Source: Phycisphaerales bacterium
Lineage (GTDB): Bacteria > Planctomycetota > Phycisphaerae > Phycisphaerales > UBA1924
Direction of reading: 5' to 3'
NCBI GenBank assembly: GCA_016741915.1
Contig: JACVCS010000006.1
Span: 1 to 64,000, forward strand
Length of the DNA: 64,000 nt
In this document: positions 8,632 through 17,240 of the stretch, one piece after another
How positions within the stretch are numbered: position 1 is the first letter of the stretch
Layout: every line of letters begins with the position of its first letter
Translations under genes and position numbers: made by a program
Notes under the pieces: generated by a model
Database searches by the model: none
Told to the model about the DNA's origin: nothing
The model's input: only the letters and a program-made list of their open reading frames with translations

Positions 8632-9261
8632 ATGGACATGCCCATCCACTCCAGTGACGCTAGCCAAGAGCGACTCGATGCTTCCCGACCGACTGATCCT
8701 TCCGCCGATCACGCCAAGAACCCACCGAGCGGCCAGCCCGTGAGCTGGATCGCCACTTGGCTGGTGACACCGCGGCGCACGGCTTTGCAGACGCTCGTGT
8801 GGTACGTCGCGGTGGTCTTTGTGAGTTGGGTGGTGCCGAAGTTTTTCGCCTTCGGCTCGGATGTGAACGCGTGGTCAGTTACGCACTCGGATGCGAGATC
8901 GACTTTTCTGAGCGACCGGTGGACGGAGCCGTTGCTGGAAAGCGTTCAGTGGTTTGTTCTCAGCATCGTCGCGTTGCTTGCGATTGTCAGCGGTTGGCTG
9001 ATCGTGCGTTACACCCGTGAGTGTGCGGCGCGAGCTCAGCGGGTGACTCTGCCTTGGGTGACGGGGCCGGCACTCGGGCTTCTGCTCGCGAATCTGTTCG
9101 CTCTGGTCTTGCGTTCGCTGGGGATGGGTGTCAGCGTGAAGGTGGTGCTGATCATCGACTCGGTTTTGGTGCCGCTGGTGATCGCTGGCGCGGTCGGTTC
9201 GCTGGCGCGATCGGCGTACCAGCCCGGTTCCAACGCGTACGCACCCTCAAACTCCGCTTGA
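8632..9261 (+). CDS. Integral membrane protein of unknown function
   Basis: A 209-aa protein with a hydrophilic N-terminus of about 45 residues and then four likely membrane helices: around TLVWYVAVVFVSWVV, WFVLSIVALLAIVSGWLIV, ALGLLLANLFALVL and VVLIIDSVLVPLVIAGAV. There are no recognisable motifs, and the C-terminus is polar. It starts 161 bases from ispG in the divergent direction, and its last 15 bases overlap the end of the convergent MFS gene, so the two 3' ends share sequence. I cannot assign a role. Confidence 0.65.
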   Translation: MDMPIHSSDASQERLDASRPTDPSADHAKNPPSGQPVSWIATWLVTPRRTALQTLVWYVAVVFVSWVVPKFFAFGSDVNAWSVTHSDARSTFLSDRWTEPLLESVQWFVLSIVALLAIVSGWLIVRYTRECAARAQRVTLPWVTGPALGLLLANLFALVLRSLGMGVSVKVVLIIDSVLVPLVIAGAVGSLARSAYQPGSNAYAPSNSA

Positions 9262-10809
9262 CGTCCGCTGCGGGCGGTGCTCGCTCGCAAGCACGGCCGA
9301 GACGATGCTCCGCCTGGGCAGTTTGTCCGGGGCCATGCGCGGCATGCCGTCGACTTCGGGCGTGCGCCGCAGCAGCATGACCAGCCCCGCACACAGCAGG
9401 GGCAGCCCCAGCGCCAGCACCACGCACTGCATCGAGAAGCCCTTGCTGGCGCCGAAGACCTCGTGCAGCACGTCGCCGAAGTATCCCGCGGCGAGCGCGC
9501 CGATGGCCGTGGCGCCGAAGCTGGCGACCGTTGTCAGCGACATGACGCGCCCACGCATCGAGTCCGGCGCGAGCACCTGCATCGCGGCCCACGATTGATT
9601 GAACGCCCAGAGCCAGAAGAACCCGACGATGAGCATCACGCCGTACCCCGCCCACGGCGCGGTCGTCGCGGCGAAGATGCTGATCGATAATCCAAGCGAA
9701 GCCACCGCCAGCGGGATGAAGTGGTGCTTTGGATACCACGAGGGGATGAACTTCAGGCACAACCCGCCGAGCACGGCGCCGACACCCTGCACCGCGAGCA
9801 GGATGCCCGCGACGGATTCTGCCTCGCTCTGAACGACCGTCGCGGCGGTGCCGCCGGGCGCTTTCGCGGGCAGGTTGTATGTGGCGACGACGTACAGCGA
9901 CAGCATCCGCACCAGCGGCGCGGCGAGCAGGCTGATGGTCACCTGCGCCAGGAAGACCGCGCGCGGGCCGGGCATCTTCCACAGGAACGCCGCGGCGGCT
10001 TTGATCTGAGGCCAGACCTGCGCGTCCTCACCCGGCGCGGGCACGGGCGGGGGCGACTTGGGCGTTGTCCACACCACCGCCGCGACAATCAGGAAACTCA
10101 CCGCGTTGAACAACAGCAGCGGCGGCGGACTCAAACGCACCAGCAGATACCCCGCCAGCGCGGGCCCAACGACGCGCGTGAGGTTGAACTGAATCCCGTT
10201 CAGCGTGATCGCGGCCGTGAGCAGGTTCTTGGGCACCAGCCGCGGCGTGAGCACCTGCCACGCGGGGAAGTTGAAGGCCATCACCACGCCGTTGACCGCG
10301 GAGAGTGCCCAGAGCAGATAGATCGGCGTGCGATCGTCGGGGGCCCAGGTGATCATCGTCACCGCCGCGACGGCAAAGGCGACCACGCACGCCAGAAGCT
10401 GCGTGATAACCAGCAGCCCGCGCCGTTCGACCTTGTCGGCAACGACGCCGCCGAAGACCCCGAGCAGGAAGATCGGCACCCCGGCGCAGAAGGCCAGCGT
10501 GCCCTGGTCCTTCGCCTTGTCGCTGATCTGCGTGAGGTAAATCTGGATGGTGAAGAGCTCCATCCACGTGCCGACGTTGCTGACGAGCTGCGCCAGAAGC
10601 ACGTTGCGGTAGTGCTTGAAGGCAAGGACTTCGCGGAAGGTGCCCTTGACAGCGGGAGCGGCGGCGGAGCCGGGCTCACTGGTCGGAACCCGGGGCGAGG
10701 GCGCGGGCGACTCCGACAGCACCCGGGCAATCGGGCTGGGCACATCCGGGCTGTGCGCCGGCGGCAACGGCTGCGGCGGCTGCGTCTCGTTGGTCTCTGG
10801 TCGCGACAT
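9247..10809 (-). CDS. MFS transporter, EntS/MFS_3-like exporter
   Basis: A 520-aa transporter with twelve predicted membrane helices. The N-terminal 65 residues are Pro-rich and cytoplasmic. The helices begin at ALAFKHYRNVLLAQLVSNVGTW in the usual place for the enterobactin-exporter-like group, with a GVFGGVVADKVERR loop between helices 2 and 3 that matches the MFS signature. FAFNQSW and MRGRVMSLTTVASFGATAIGAL in the second half are also typical of this group. Start ATG 10809 is preferred to the TTG-like upstream extension. The substrate is unknown; siderophore, drug or lipid export are the usual roles. It lies 140 bases after the zinc-ribbon operon. Confidence 0.85.
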   Translation of the reverse strand: MSRPETNETQPPQPLPPAHSPDVPSPIARVLSESPAPSPRVPTSEPGSAAAPAVKGTFREVLAFKHYRNVLLAQLVSNVGTWMELFTIQIYLTQISDKAKDQGTLAFCAGVPIFLLGVFGGVVADKVERRGLLVITQLLACVVAFAVAAVTMITWAPDDRTPIYLLWALSAVNGVVMAFNFPAWQVLTPRLVPKNLLTAAITLNGIQFNLTRVVGPALAGYLLVRLSPPPLLLFNAVSFLIVAAVVWTTPKSPPPVPAPGEDAQVWPQIKAAAAFLWKMPGPRAVFLAQVTISLLAAPLVRMLSLYVVATYNLPAKAPGGTAATVVQSEAESVAGILLAVQGVGAVLGGLCLKFIPSWYPKHHFIPLAVASLGLSISIFAATTAPWAGYGVMLIVGFFWLWAFNQSWAAMQVLAPDSMRGRVMSLTTVASFGATAIGALAAGYFGDVLHEVFGASKGFSMQCVVLALGLPLLCAGLVMLLRRTPEVDGMPRMAPDKLPRRSIVSAVLASEHRPQRTSSGV

Positions 10810-10949
10810 CGCTCGATCGTGGAGGTGGTTGTCGATGATGAGGATAGACGCGTGCAAGACGCCGAGTTGCGGATGTCATCCGTGATTCAGTGCCACCAAT
10901 CAGCCGTGAGGACGTGCGCGGAATCGATGAGCAAGCGTCGGGCGCGTCT

Positions 10950-11663
10950 TCAAACCCGACGATTCCTGAAGACATCCACGCCGATGAAAACGATCCGCAA
11001 CCAGAGGACTGCCGTGACACCCGCAGTGCAGAGGAGGAGGAACATGATGAGATACTGAACTTGGTTCTGGGAGCTCGCCGGTAGGAACCAGGACGTCAGC
11101 AGGACAAGCGAAGCGACAAGCGTATAAACGCCCGAGCCGACCATCCAAAGACCCGTTGTGTAGCGTGCGATCGCCTGCGAGATGATCAACGGCGTGCGTT
11201 CCGCCACATTCCGAACCATGGGACGGATCATCACCGCAACCGCTTCCATCACCGCGAAGGACACGACCGCCAATGGGAGGGCGATTCCCAACATTGAAAA
11301 TACCTTCGTCCCCGCGTGCTCAAGCACGGGTGAACCGCCGCCGGGAAATCGCATCGAGTGCAGAAACACCACAATCATCGGCTGCATGGCCGCCATCAGG
11401 ATCATCCGCACAGCCAGGGCGAGGCCCCAGTCCGGATCGATCCAGAACTGAAGAAAGAAGGCCCGTGGGTTCTTCATCATCCGCCAGACATAGGCGTACC
11501 AACCCCAAGGCGTATCGGAAGCCAGTTTGAGCATCCGAACACCCGGCAGCGAAAGGACCACCGCCGTACCACACTCAGGGCACTTGCCGTCATGATCAAG
11601 CCCTTGCAGCGAATAGCCGCAGTTGTTGCAGTGGGGGATGAACGGCTCCGGCGTCTGCGTCAT
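10950..11663 (-). CDS. Zinc-ribbon membrane protein, paralogue 4 of 4
   Basis: A 237-aa protein with an N-terminal zinc ribbon (CNNCGYSL then CPECGTAV, about residues 13-36) followed by a soluble linker and four or five hydrophobic helices. It is a divergent member of a tandem family of four, recognised by the same CxxCGYxLxGL and CPECG layout and by the L-P-x-x-R-x-L motif right after the ribbon. ATG 11663 is chosen; a TTG four codons upstream is possible. It lies 39 bases after the stop of paralogue 3. The role is unknown; zinc ribbons on polytopic proteins are common in planctomycetes. Confidence 0.75.
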   Translation of the reverse strand: MTQTPEPFIPHCNNCGYSLQGLDHDGKCPECGTAVVLSLPGVRMLKLASDTPWGWYAYVWRMMKNPRAFFLQFWIDPDWGLALAVRMILMAAMQPMIVVFLHSMRFPGGGSPVLEHAGTKVFSMLGIALPLAVVSFAVMEAVAVMIRPMVRNVAERTPLIISQAIARYTTGLWMVGSGVYTLVASLVLLTSWFLPASSQNQVQYLIMFLLLCTAGVTAVLWLRIVFIGVDVFRNRRV

Positions 11664-11702
11664 GCGGGTTTCCAATCAGACCGGATCGAGCAGTTGCTGC
11701 TC

Positions 11703-12434
11703 TCAGTACGCCCCCGGTGCATTGGCGAATCGGAACCTCCGAGCCATCAGCACAACACAGACGGCCCAGAACACCAACGACAACGCACCAATCGCCACGC
11801 AACCGATCGACCAAAAACAAGGGACCAAGCCGTCGGTTCTCGCGTAAGCCACCGCACCCCACAGCGTGTTCCAAGAAGCCAACAGGAGCGTCCCGGGAAA
11901 CCACGCCAACGTGCAATGATCAACCACAACCCGCGAGACGGCCTCGGGGAGTTTTCTCGGGCGCAGCGGCAAAAGTTCTCGCACGAACTTCAACGCAATC
12001 AACCGCATCACCAAGAGTCCGACAAACGTGATCAAGGCGATACCAAACATGAGCGGCAGCGCGGCGAAGATCGTGGAAATGAACGCCAGAACACCGTCAG
12101 GTCGTTCGTCGCCGCGTACTCGCCAGATGGTCACTGTCCCCAGCGCCGTCATGAAGGCAACCGTGACGTTGGTCCGCAAACCAAACGCGCGAGCGGCTTT
12201 GACGTCAATACGCAGCCGCGGCAGTGCTCGGTCCGGCCTGATCATCAACTCGCGTGTGAGCGACAACCATGACACGGATGAGGAGGCGCCGAAGACCAAC
12301 GTCCGCGCCGAGGGCAAGCTCTGGGCGATCGGTCGTCCGCACTCCGGGCACGCGCCGTCGCGGTCAAGTCCGCTGAGCACATAGCCGCAGTTCTCACAGA
12401 GCAGGTCGAACTGTTTGACGGGAGGGATGGTCAT
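11703..12434 (-). CDS. Zinc-ribbon membrane protein, paralogue 3 of 4
   Basis: A 243-aa protein. The ribbon CENCGYVLSGL and CPECGRPIAQSLPS is at residues 12-41, followed by RTLVFG and then three or four helices, the last at ALSLVFWAVCVVLMARRF. Its ATG overlaps the TGA of paralogue 2 (shared bases 12431-12434), so translation is probably coupled. The open frame continues upstream to 12620, but that part lies wholly inside the neighbouring gene and lacks family similarity. No catalytic residues are apparent. Confidence 0.8.
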   Translation of the reverse strand: MTIPPVKQFDLLCENCGYVLSGLDRDGACPECGRPIAQSLPSARTLVFGASSSVSWLSLTRELMIRPDRALPRLRIDVKAARAFGLRTNVTVAFMTALGTVTIWRVRGDERPDGVLAFISTIFAALPLMFGIALITFVGLLVMRLIALKFVRELLPLRPRKLPEAVSRVVVDHCTLAWFPGTLLLASWNTLWGAVAYARTDGLVPCFWSIGCVAIGALSLVFWAVCVVLMARRFRFANAPGAY

Positions 12435-13228
12435 GGCTCTGGGTTTTCGACGGAGCTTTGGACAGCACGAAGCGCGGTTGCCTCGCGCAACCCCGCGTGC
12501 AGAATACGGACGAACGGCCAGGGCGTCATCAGCACAATCACCGCCAGGCACGCCTGCCACACCGCCGCAAACGATTCTCCGAACATCAACTTCAGAACAA
12601 CGGCACCCGGAAAAAGACACAGCCCAAACGCCAGCGAGATCGGCAGCAGCGCGGCCGACGAATACAGCAGCACAACCCGAAGCACCGACCGGTCGTGCGC
12701 CGAGCCCAGCATCACCGCAACCCGCGGCACCAGCCTTGAGCAGACCTCAACGGCAAAGAACAACATCAGCGAACACGGGATCGACAGGGCTGCGACAATA
12801 AACGCGAACGCCAACGCCGCCACGACGCCCTCTCCGCTCAGAGGATTGAGAACGCCGAACAGCAGAGCCGCGAACGTCAAAAGAAACCACAACGCAAGCC
12901 CAACCGGCGGCCAGACCAGCCATACGTACGAACTCATGAACCTGAACGCCGAGAGCTCATCGAACGCGGCGTTCTTCCAGAACGATCGCGGATTGAGGTT
13001 GATCCGCCAAGCCAAACGCAGGCAACTCGTGACGGATTCTCTCGACAGCGTGATGGTGCGATTGGGCTTCGACTCTTCAATCGCCAGCCCACACTCCGGG
13101 CAAGCCCCGTTCACCGCCAGGCCCGCGAGGTTGTATTCACACCGCGTGCAGTTCCAGCTCGCCACTTCATCGGGTGTTCGATGATCCTGCGTGGGCAATG
13201 GCTCGTTCGCAGCGTCGCGCTCGCTCAC
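12431..13228 (-). CDS. Zinc-ribbon membrane protein, paralogue 2 of 4
   Basis: A 265-aa protein with the ribbon CTRCEYNLAGL then CPECGLAIEES (roughly residues 27-50). Note Glu replaces the Gly after the second Cys. Helices follow from VWLVWPPVGLALWFLLTF onward, about five in all. It starts with GTG at 13226-13228, which overlaps the TGA of paralogue 1, and its own TGA overlaps the ATG of paralogue 3. Such chained overlaps point to a single transcript and fixed stoichiometry, perhaps a membrane complex. Confidence 0.8.
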   Translation of the reverse strand: MSERDAANEPLPTQDHRTPDEVASWNCTRCEYNLAGLAVNGACPECGLAIEESKPNRTITLSRESVTSCLRLAWRINLNPRSFWKNAAFDELSAFRFMSSYVWLVWPPVGLALWFLLTFAALLFGVLNPLSGEGVVAALAFAFIVAALSIPCSLMLFFAVEVCSRLVPRVAVMLGSAHDRSVLRVVLLYSSAALLPISLAFGLCLFPGAVVLKLMFGESFAAVWQACLAVIVLMTPWPFVRILHAGLREATALRAVQSSVENPEP

Positions 13229-14007
13229 CGCGCACCCTCCACATTCGCGAACTTGCAGCGTCGAAGCCCGATGTAGACCAGCAACTCGTAGCCGAAGAGG
13301 CCGATGAGAAACACCACCGGCACACCCAGCAGCAGTACAAGTGAATCATCGCCCCGCGGCCGTGTGACGACCGCCCCCGCCGCGGTCGTCACGGTCGAGC
13401 CGACCGGCAGCGACCTGCACGCGTACACCACGCTCCACACCAGCGCCGCCAACCCGCCGATGATCCACCCCACCGACGCATATGCGCACACGCAGTAGGC
13501 AACCTCACTCGTGATCCGCCAGCGGTGCGTCAGCCCGATCATCCGCGAGCCCGCACGCTCGATGAGCATCACCAGCCACAACAGCACGAACGCGCCCAGC
13601 ATCACCAGCAGCGAAACACGCAGCGCTTGATTCAGTAACCCCGTCAGCACGCCGCCAGCATCAACGCCCCGTGCCCGCACTTCATACACCCATGGCATTA
13701 ACGCCGCCAATCCCGCCATCACGCCGACAACCGCAAAGCTCCGCATCGCAAAGCCCCGCGCCCGCGCAACGTCGATCGTCACGGTTTCATAACCCGCCAA
13801 CGGCGAACGCACCATCCTCACCGCAACCCGCACCCACCCCATGCCCCGCTTCGGCTCATACGCCAGTGTTCGTACGCTCGGCAGACTCTCCGCGATCGCT
13901 TTCCCACACTCCGGGCACGTCGCCTCAACGGGTAGCCCGCTGAGTACATACCCGCAGCGCTCGCACAGCAGCACGTCCGGTGCAGGTTTGCTCGTCCCCG
14001 TGCTCAT
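13225..14007 (-). CDS. Zinc-ribbon membrane protein, paralogue 1 of 4
   Basis: The first gene of the chained set, 260 aa. The ribbon is CERCGYVLSGL and CPECGKAIAESLPSVRTL, ending near residue 47, the closest match to paralogue 3. Four or more helices follow (around AVVGVMAGLAALMPWVY, LLVMLGAFVLLWLVMLI, GWIIGGLAALVWSVVY and LLLGVPVVFLIGLFGY). Its start lies 29 bases after the stop of the dockerin-tailed C15-like gene, so all five may be one transcript running from 15233 to 10950. Confidence 0.8.
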   Translation of the reverse strand: MSTGTSKPAPDVLLCERCGYVLSGLPVEATCPECGKAIAESLPSVRTLAYEPKRGMGWVRVAVRMVRSPLAGYETVTIDVARARGFAMRSFAVVGVMAGLAALMPWVYEVRARGVDAGGVLTGLLNQALRVSLLVMLGAFVLLWLVMLIERAGSRMIGLTHRWRITSEVAYCVCAYASVGWIIGGLAALVWSVVYACRSLPVGSTVTTAAGAVVTRPRGDDSLVLLLGVPVVFLIGLFGYELLVYIGLRRCKFANVEGAR

Positions 14008-14036
14008 CGACCAACAGCATACGGAAGCACATCACC

Positions 14037-15233
14037 TCACGAGCACGGCAGGAAGAACGTATTGAAAAACAGGTTGTAATCACCCTCGTTCACGCCCGAG
14101 TTGCTCTGCCCAGGCTGTTCAGGCCCGAACGGCGGCAAGGGCTCTCCGTTGTCGTACGAAACATCGCAGAACGCCCCGATCGCCGCGGGCCCTTGCGAGG
14201 ACTGCTCGAAGAAACCGCTCGCGGAGAAGAACCCGTTGTAATCGCCCTCGTTGATGCCGTTGTTCGTGCAGCCGCGATTGATGCCCGTCAGCGCCTCGCC
14301 CGTGTCGCAGGCGATATCCGCGGGCGAGCACTTGCCCAGCCAGATCGGAAGCGTTTGATCCAGCGCCTTAATCACCTCGCGCAGGGTGATCTCCGCCGCC
14401 TGCGTGCACAGGGCGTTCTGGTTGTACAACCCCGTGCCGCCGACATGGATGTGCCCGCTCATCGCGCAGTAGAGCGGATCGGTCGGCGTTGCGTGCTGAG
14501 CGCGGTAGCGAGCCGCGAGATAAGGCATGTACCCCGACAGGAACGACCCCGAATAGTCGTAGCTGTTGGGTGTCGCGGGGTTGTACGCCGCGACGAACGG
14601 ATCGATCTGCGTGGTGAGGAATACCGCGCGCACCGCGTCGACAACCTGCTGCATGGGCAGCGTCGCGGGATAAACCGTTCCCACCGCGTCGGCGACGATG
14701 TACGAATCCGTCGGACGCGACGGCGCGAGGTAGTCGGTTGAATACAGCGAGATCGTCCGCCCCACCGGGGCCGTCTCGGTGCTCACCACGCGGAAGCGCT
14801 GGTACGCCGGCTCCATCTCCCACCCGCGCGCCGTGCTCGCCCGGCTGAAACTCACGATCGCCACCGGCTTGAGCTGATCGACAATCCGCAGGAAGTCGCT
14901 GGTGGTGTCCTGATAGTCAACCTCAAAGTCACCGGTCCCTTTGCCGTACGAAGGCTCGGACATTCCGGGGAACTCAGGGAAGTAGGCGTACAGGTGATAC
15001 CCGCGCCCTTCCCAGTTGTTGCCCGTCCACGCGCCGGGGTTCTGCGCCGGGTTCGTGCTCCACTGGCGCAGCATGTTGTTGGTGGGGGGCCAGTAGCCCG
15101 TGATCATGATGTTGAGCGGGCGCGGCGCACCGAAGCTCGCGCCCGCGCTCAGCAGCACGCACGCGGTCAGCGCCGCCGCCGTCAGGCCGCGTGAAACGGC
15201 GCGTCGTTGCTCTCGGTTCGTTTTCATCATCAT
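14037..15233 (-). CDS. Exported C15-peptidase-like protein with GC-type dockerin tail
   Basis: A 398-aa secreted protein. A signal peptide (residues 1-33, ending SAGASFGA) is followed by LNIMITGYWPPTNN, which resembles the start of pyroglutamyl peptidases. Further along, VSFSRAST and MEPAYQRFR lie where C15 enzymes keep their Glu motif, and LYCAMSGHIHVGG supplies a Cys and His near the C15 positions. The last 95 residues are a GC-type dockerin: CSPADIACD, a first GINEGDYN repeat, CDVSYDNG, and a second GVNEGDYN repeat ending LPCS. AAGGA lies ten bases before ATG 15233; two more ATGs follow directly. The peptidase assignment is tentative; the dockerin is clear. Confidence 0.75.
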   Translation of the reverse strand: MMMKTNREQRRAVSRGLTAAALTACVLLSAGASFGAPRPLNIMITGYWPPTNNMLRQWSTNPAQNPGAWTGNNWEGRGYHLYAYFPEFPGMSEPSYGKGTGDFEVDYQDTTSDFLRIVDQLKPVAIVSFSRASTARGWEMEPAYQRFRVVSTETAPVGRTISLYSTDYLAPSRPTDSYIVADAVGTVYPATLPMQQVVDAVRAVFLTTQIDPFVAAYNPATPNSYDYSGSFLSGYMPYLAARYRAQHATPTDPLYCAMSGHIHVGGTGLYNQNALCTQAAEITLREVIKALDQTLPIWLGKCSPADIACDTGEALTGINRGCTNNGINEGDYNGFFSASGFFEQSSQGPAAIGAFCDVSYDNGEPLPPFGPEQPGQSNSGVNEGDYNLFFNTFFLPCS

Positions 15234-15395
15234 GATGCGGGCATCCTTCACGTCCGCGACCCACGAGACGAAGTGCGGACGCACAATCATGCTGCGAAGG
15301 CGAGCATTCCGCAAGCCCAATCAACCCCGAATCACGCGGGCGATCCCCTGAAAGAGCCCAGAAGCCGCGAAATCCCCCACCTTCACCCCCACAAT

Positions 15396-15428
15396 CAAAG
15401 AAAAAAGCCCGGAAATCTCCCGGGCTTT
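15396..15428 (-). terminator. Terminator of the RNA helicase gene
   Basis: AAAGCCCGG and CCGGGCTTT flank a 7-base loop. Six A precede the stem on the plus strand, giving a U-run after the hairpin in the minus-strand transcript. It lies about 50 bases past the helicase stop codon. Confidence 0.8.
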
Positions 15429-15480
15429 CGTGGTTCTTCGACAGACCGTCGCACACCAAACCCACACCCCAAACCCCGTC

Positions 15481-17043
15481 TCAGTTCGCCGGCGGCACGG
15501 TCGGCGGATTGTCCGTGCTCGCCTTCGTCTCAGGCGGCAGCGACTCCTTCAAACTCTGGCTCGTCTTCACCTTCCCCCACATCCGCTTCGGGGGCAGCTT
15601 GCTCGGCACAATCCCGCCCGGGAACTTCGTTGTGTCGATCGCCTTCTGCTGCGCAGGCACCGGCGGCGCAACCGTCGCCGCGTACCGGTTAAACGGCACC
15701 GCCGCCTCACGCGCCGGGTTCTGCTGATTCGGCGCCACAAAGACCGCCTTCCCGCCCGGCGGCGGCGACGGCTGGAAGTCCGGATAGTCCAGCTTCGGGA
15801 TCTCCATGTTGATCAGCGTCTCAACCTGCGTCAGCAAGTCCCCCTGCTCCGGGGTCACAAAGCTCCACGCCACACCCTCACGACCGATCCGCGCCGTCCG
15901 ACCGATCCGGTGCACGTAAATCTCCGGGTCCTCGGGCATGTCATAGTTGATCACGTGCGTGATCCCGTCGACATCCAGCCCCCGGCTCGCCAGATCGCTC
16001 GCAACCAGCACCGACAGATCGCCCTTGTGCAGCCGCTCGATGATCTTGTTCCGCTTGTTCTGGAACATGTCCCCGTGCATCGCGTGCGCGTCGATCTTCT
16101 TCTCGTTGAGGTACTTCGTCAGTTCGTCCACCGTCCGCTTCATCCGGCAGAAGACCACCGTCAGCGCCGGCTCCTCGTGCGTCAGCAGATGCGCCAGCAA
16201 CCGCCGCTTGTCCCAGGGCTGCACCGGGATGTAGTGCTGACGGACCATCTTCGTCGTCAGCGCACCCGCCGTCACCGCGACGATCTTCTCCGGGTCCTTG
16301 CTGTGCTTCTGGATCAGCCGCTCGACATCGCTGGGAAGCGTTGCCGAAACGAAAATCGTCTGCCGCGCCGGCGGCTGCGGGCACATCCCCAAGATCCGCT
16401 TGATGTCCTCGCGGAACCCGATATCCAGCATCCGGTCCACCTCGTCCAGCACCGCGTACTTCACGTTCGCCAGCGAGATGTGCCCACGCTCCACCATGTC
16501 CATCAAACGCCCGGGCGTCGAAACAATAATCTGCGGCCCGCTCTTCAGCGCCTGCAACTGCTGGTTGATCCGCTCCCCGCCGATCACCGCCACCGCACGG
16601 ATGGGCGTCGCCTGACCAAGCTCGTTCAACTCCCGCGCAACCTGCATCGCCAGTTCACGCGTGGGAACCAGGATCAACGCCTGGCACGGCACGTCCTTTG
16701 CGCAGTTGTTCAGCAGCGGAAGCCCGAAGGCCGCCGTCTTGCCCGTCCCGGTCTTCGCCTGCCCGATGACGTCCTTCCCCGCCATGATCCGCGGGATGAG
16801 CATCGCCTGGATGCGCGTGGGACGCTCAAACCCCGAGGCCTCAAGCCCCTTCAGGACGCTGTTGCGAAGCCCCAGCTCGTTGAACGAGCCGACCTCGTGG
16901 AAGACATCGTCGGGCGCCACGGGTGCCGCGACGTTCGCCTGCGGTGCGGGAGGGTTCTCCCTCCCCTGTTCATTCAAACCCGGCGCTTGGGCCTGCTGCG
17001 GTGCGTGCGATTCGGACGGGCTGTCGTGTGGACCGGTATTCAT
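15481..17043 (-). CDS. DEAD-box-family ATP-dependent RNA helicase with DEVD motif II
   Basis: A 520-aa helicase that would unwind RNA duplexes in the cytoplasm. The Q motif ending FERPTRIQ is near residue 75. It is followed by AKTGTGKT (motif I), PTRELA, TPGRLMD, LDEVDRM (motif II), SATLP (motif III), VFCRMKRT, VASDLASRGLDVDG (V) and HRIGRTARIG (VI). Motif II reads DEVD instead of DEAD, and motif VI has Ala where most RhlE or CsdA proteins have Gly; both still fit the superfamily. The first 45 residues are Pro/Gln/Ala-rich and disordered, and the last 80 are Pro-rich. A terminator lies just downstream. RhlE-like is the nearest group, but I give no symbol. Confidence 0.92.
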   Translation of the reverse strand: MNTGPHDSPSESHAPQQAQAPGLNEQGRENPPAPQANVAAPVAPDDVFHEVGSFNELGLRNSVLKGLEASGFERPTRIQAMLIPRIMAGKDVIGQAKTGTGKTAAFGLPLLNNCAKDVPCQALILVPTRELAMQVARELNELGQATPIRAVAVIGGERINQQLQALKSGPQIIVSTPGRLMDMVERGHISLANVKYAVLDEVDRMLDIGFREDIKRILGMCPQPPARQTIFVSATLPSDVERLIQKHSKDPEKIVAVTAGALTTKMVRQHYIPVQPWDKRRLLAHLLTHEEPALTVVFCRMKRTVDELTKYLNEKKIDAHAMHGDMFQNKRNKIIERLHKGDLSVLVASDLASRGLDVDGITHVINYDMPEDPEIYVHRIGRTARIGREGVAWSFVTPEQGDLLTQVETLINMEIPKLDYPDFQPSPPPGGKAVFVAPNQQNPAREAAVPFNRYAATVAPPVPAQQKAIDTTKFPGGIVPSKLPPKRMWGKVKTSQSLKESLPPETKASTDNPPTVPPAN

Positions 17044-17240
17044 GCAATTTTCGGTGTCAAAGAAGCGGAACTATCCGATGAAATCGTAGACGGTCTGCAC
17101 GCCAGCGGTGGCCTTATCCGCAAAACTCCCCTTCCTTCACCCTCATTCACCCATTCAACCACCCGCCCGTTCGCACCATCGCCTCCCCGCCCACCCCCCC
17201 GCGCCCTCCCCCCCGCCCAGCTCAGCCTCCGGAGCACCCC

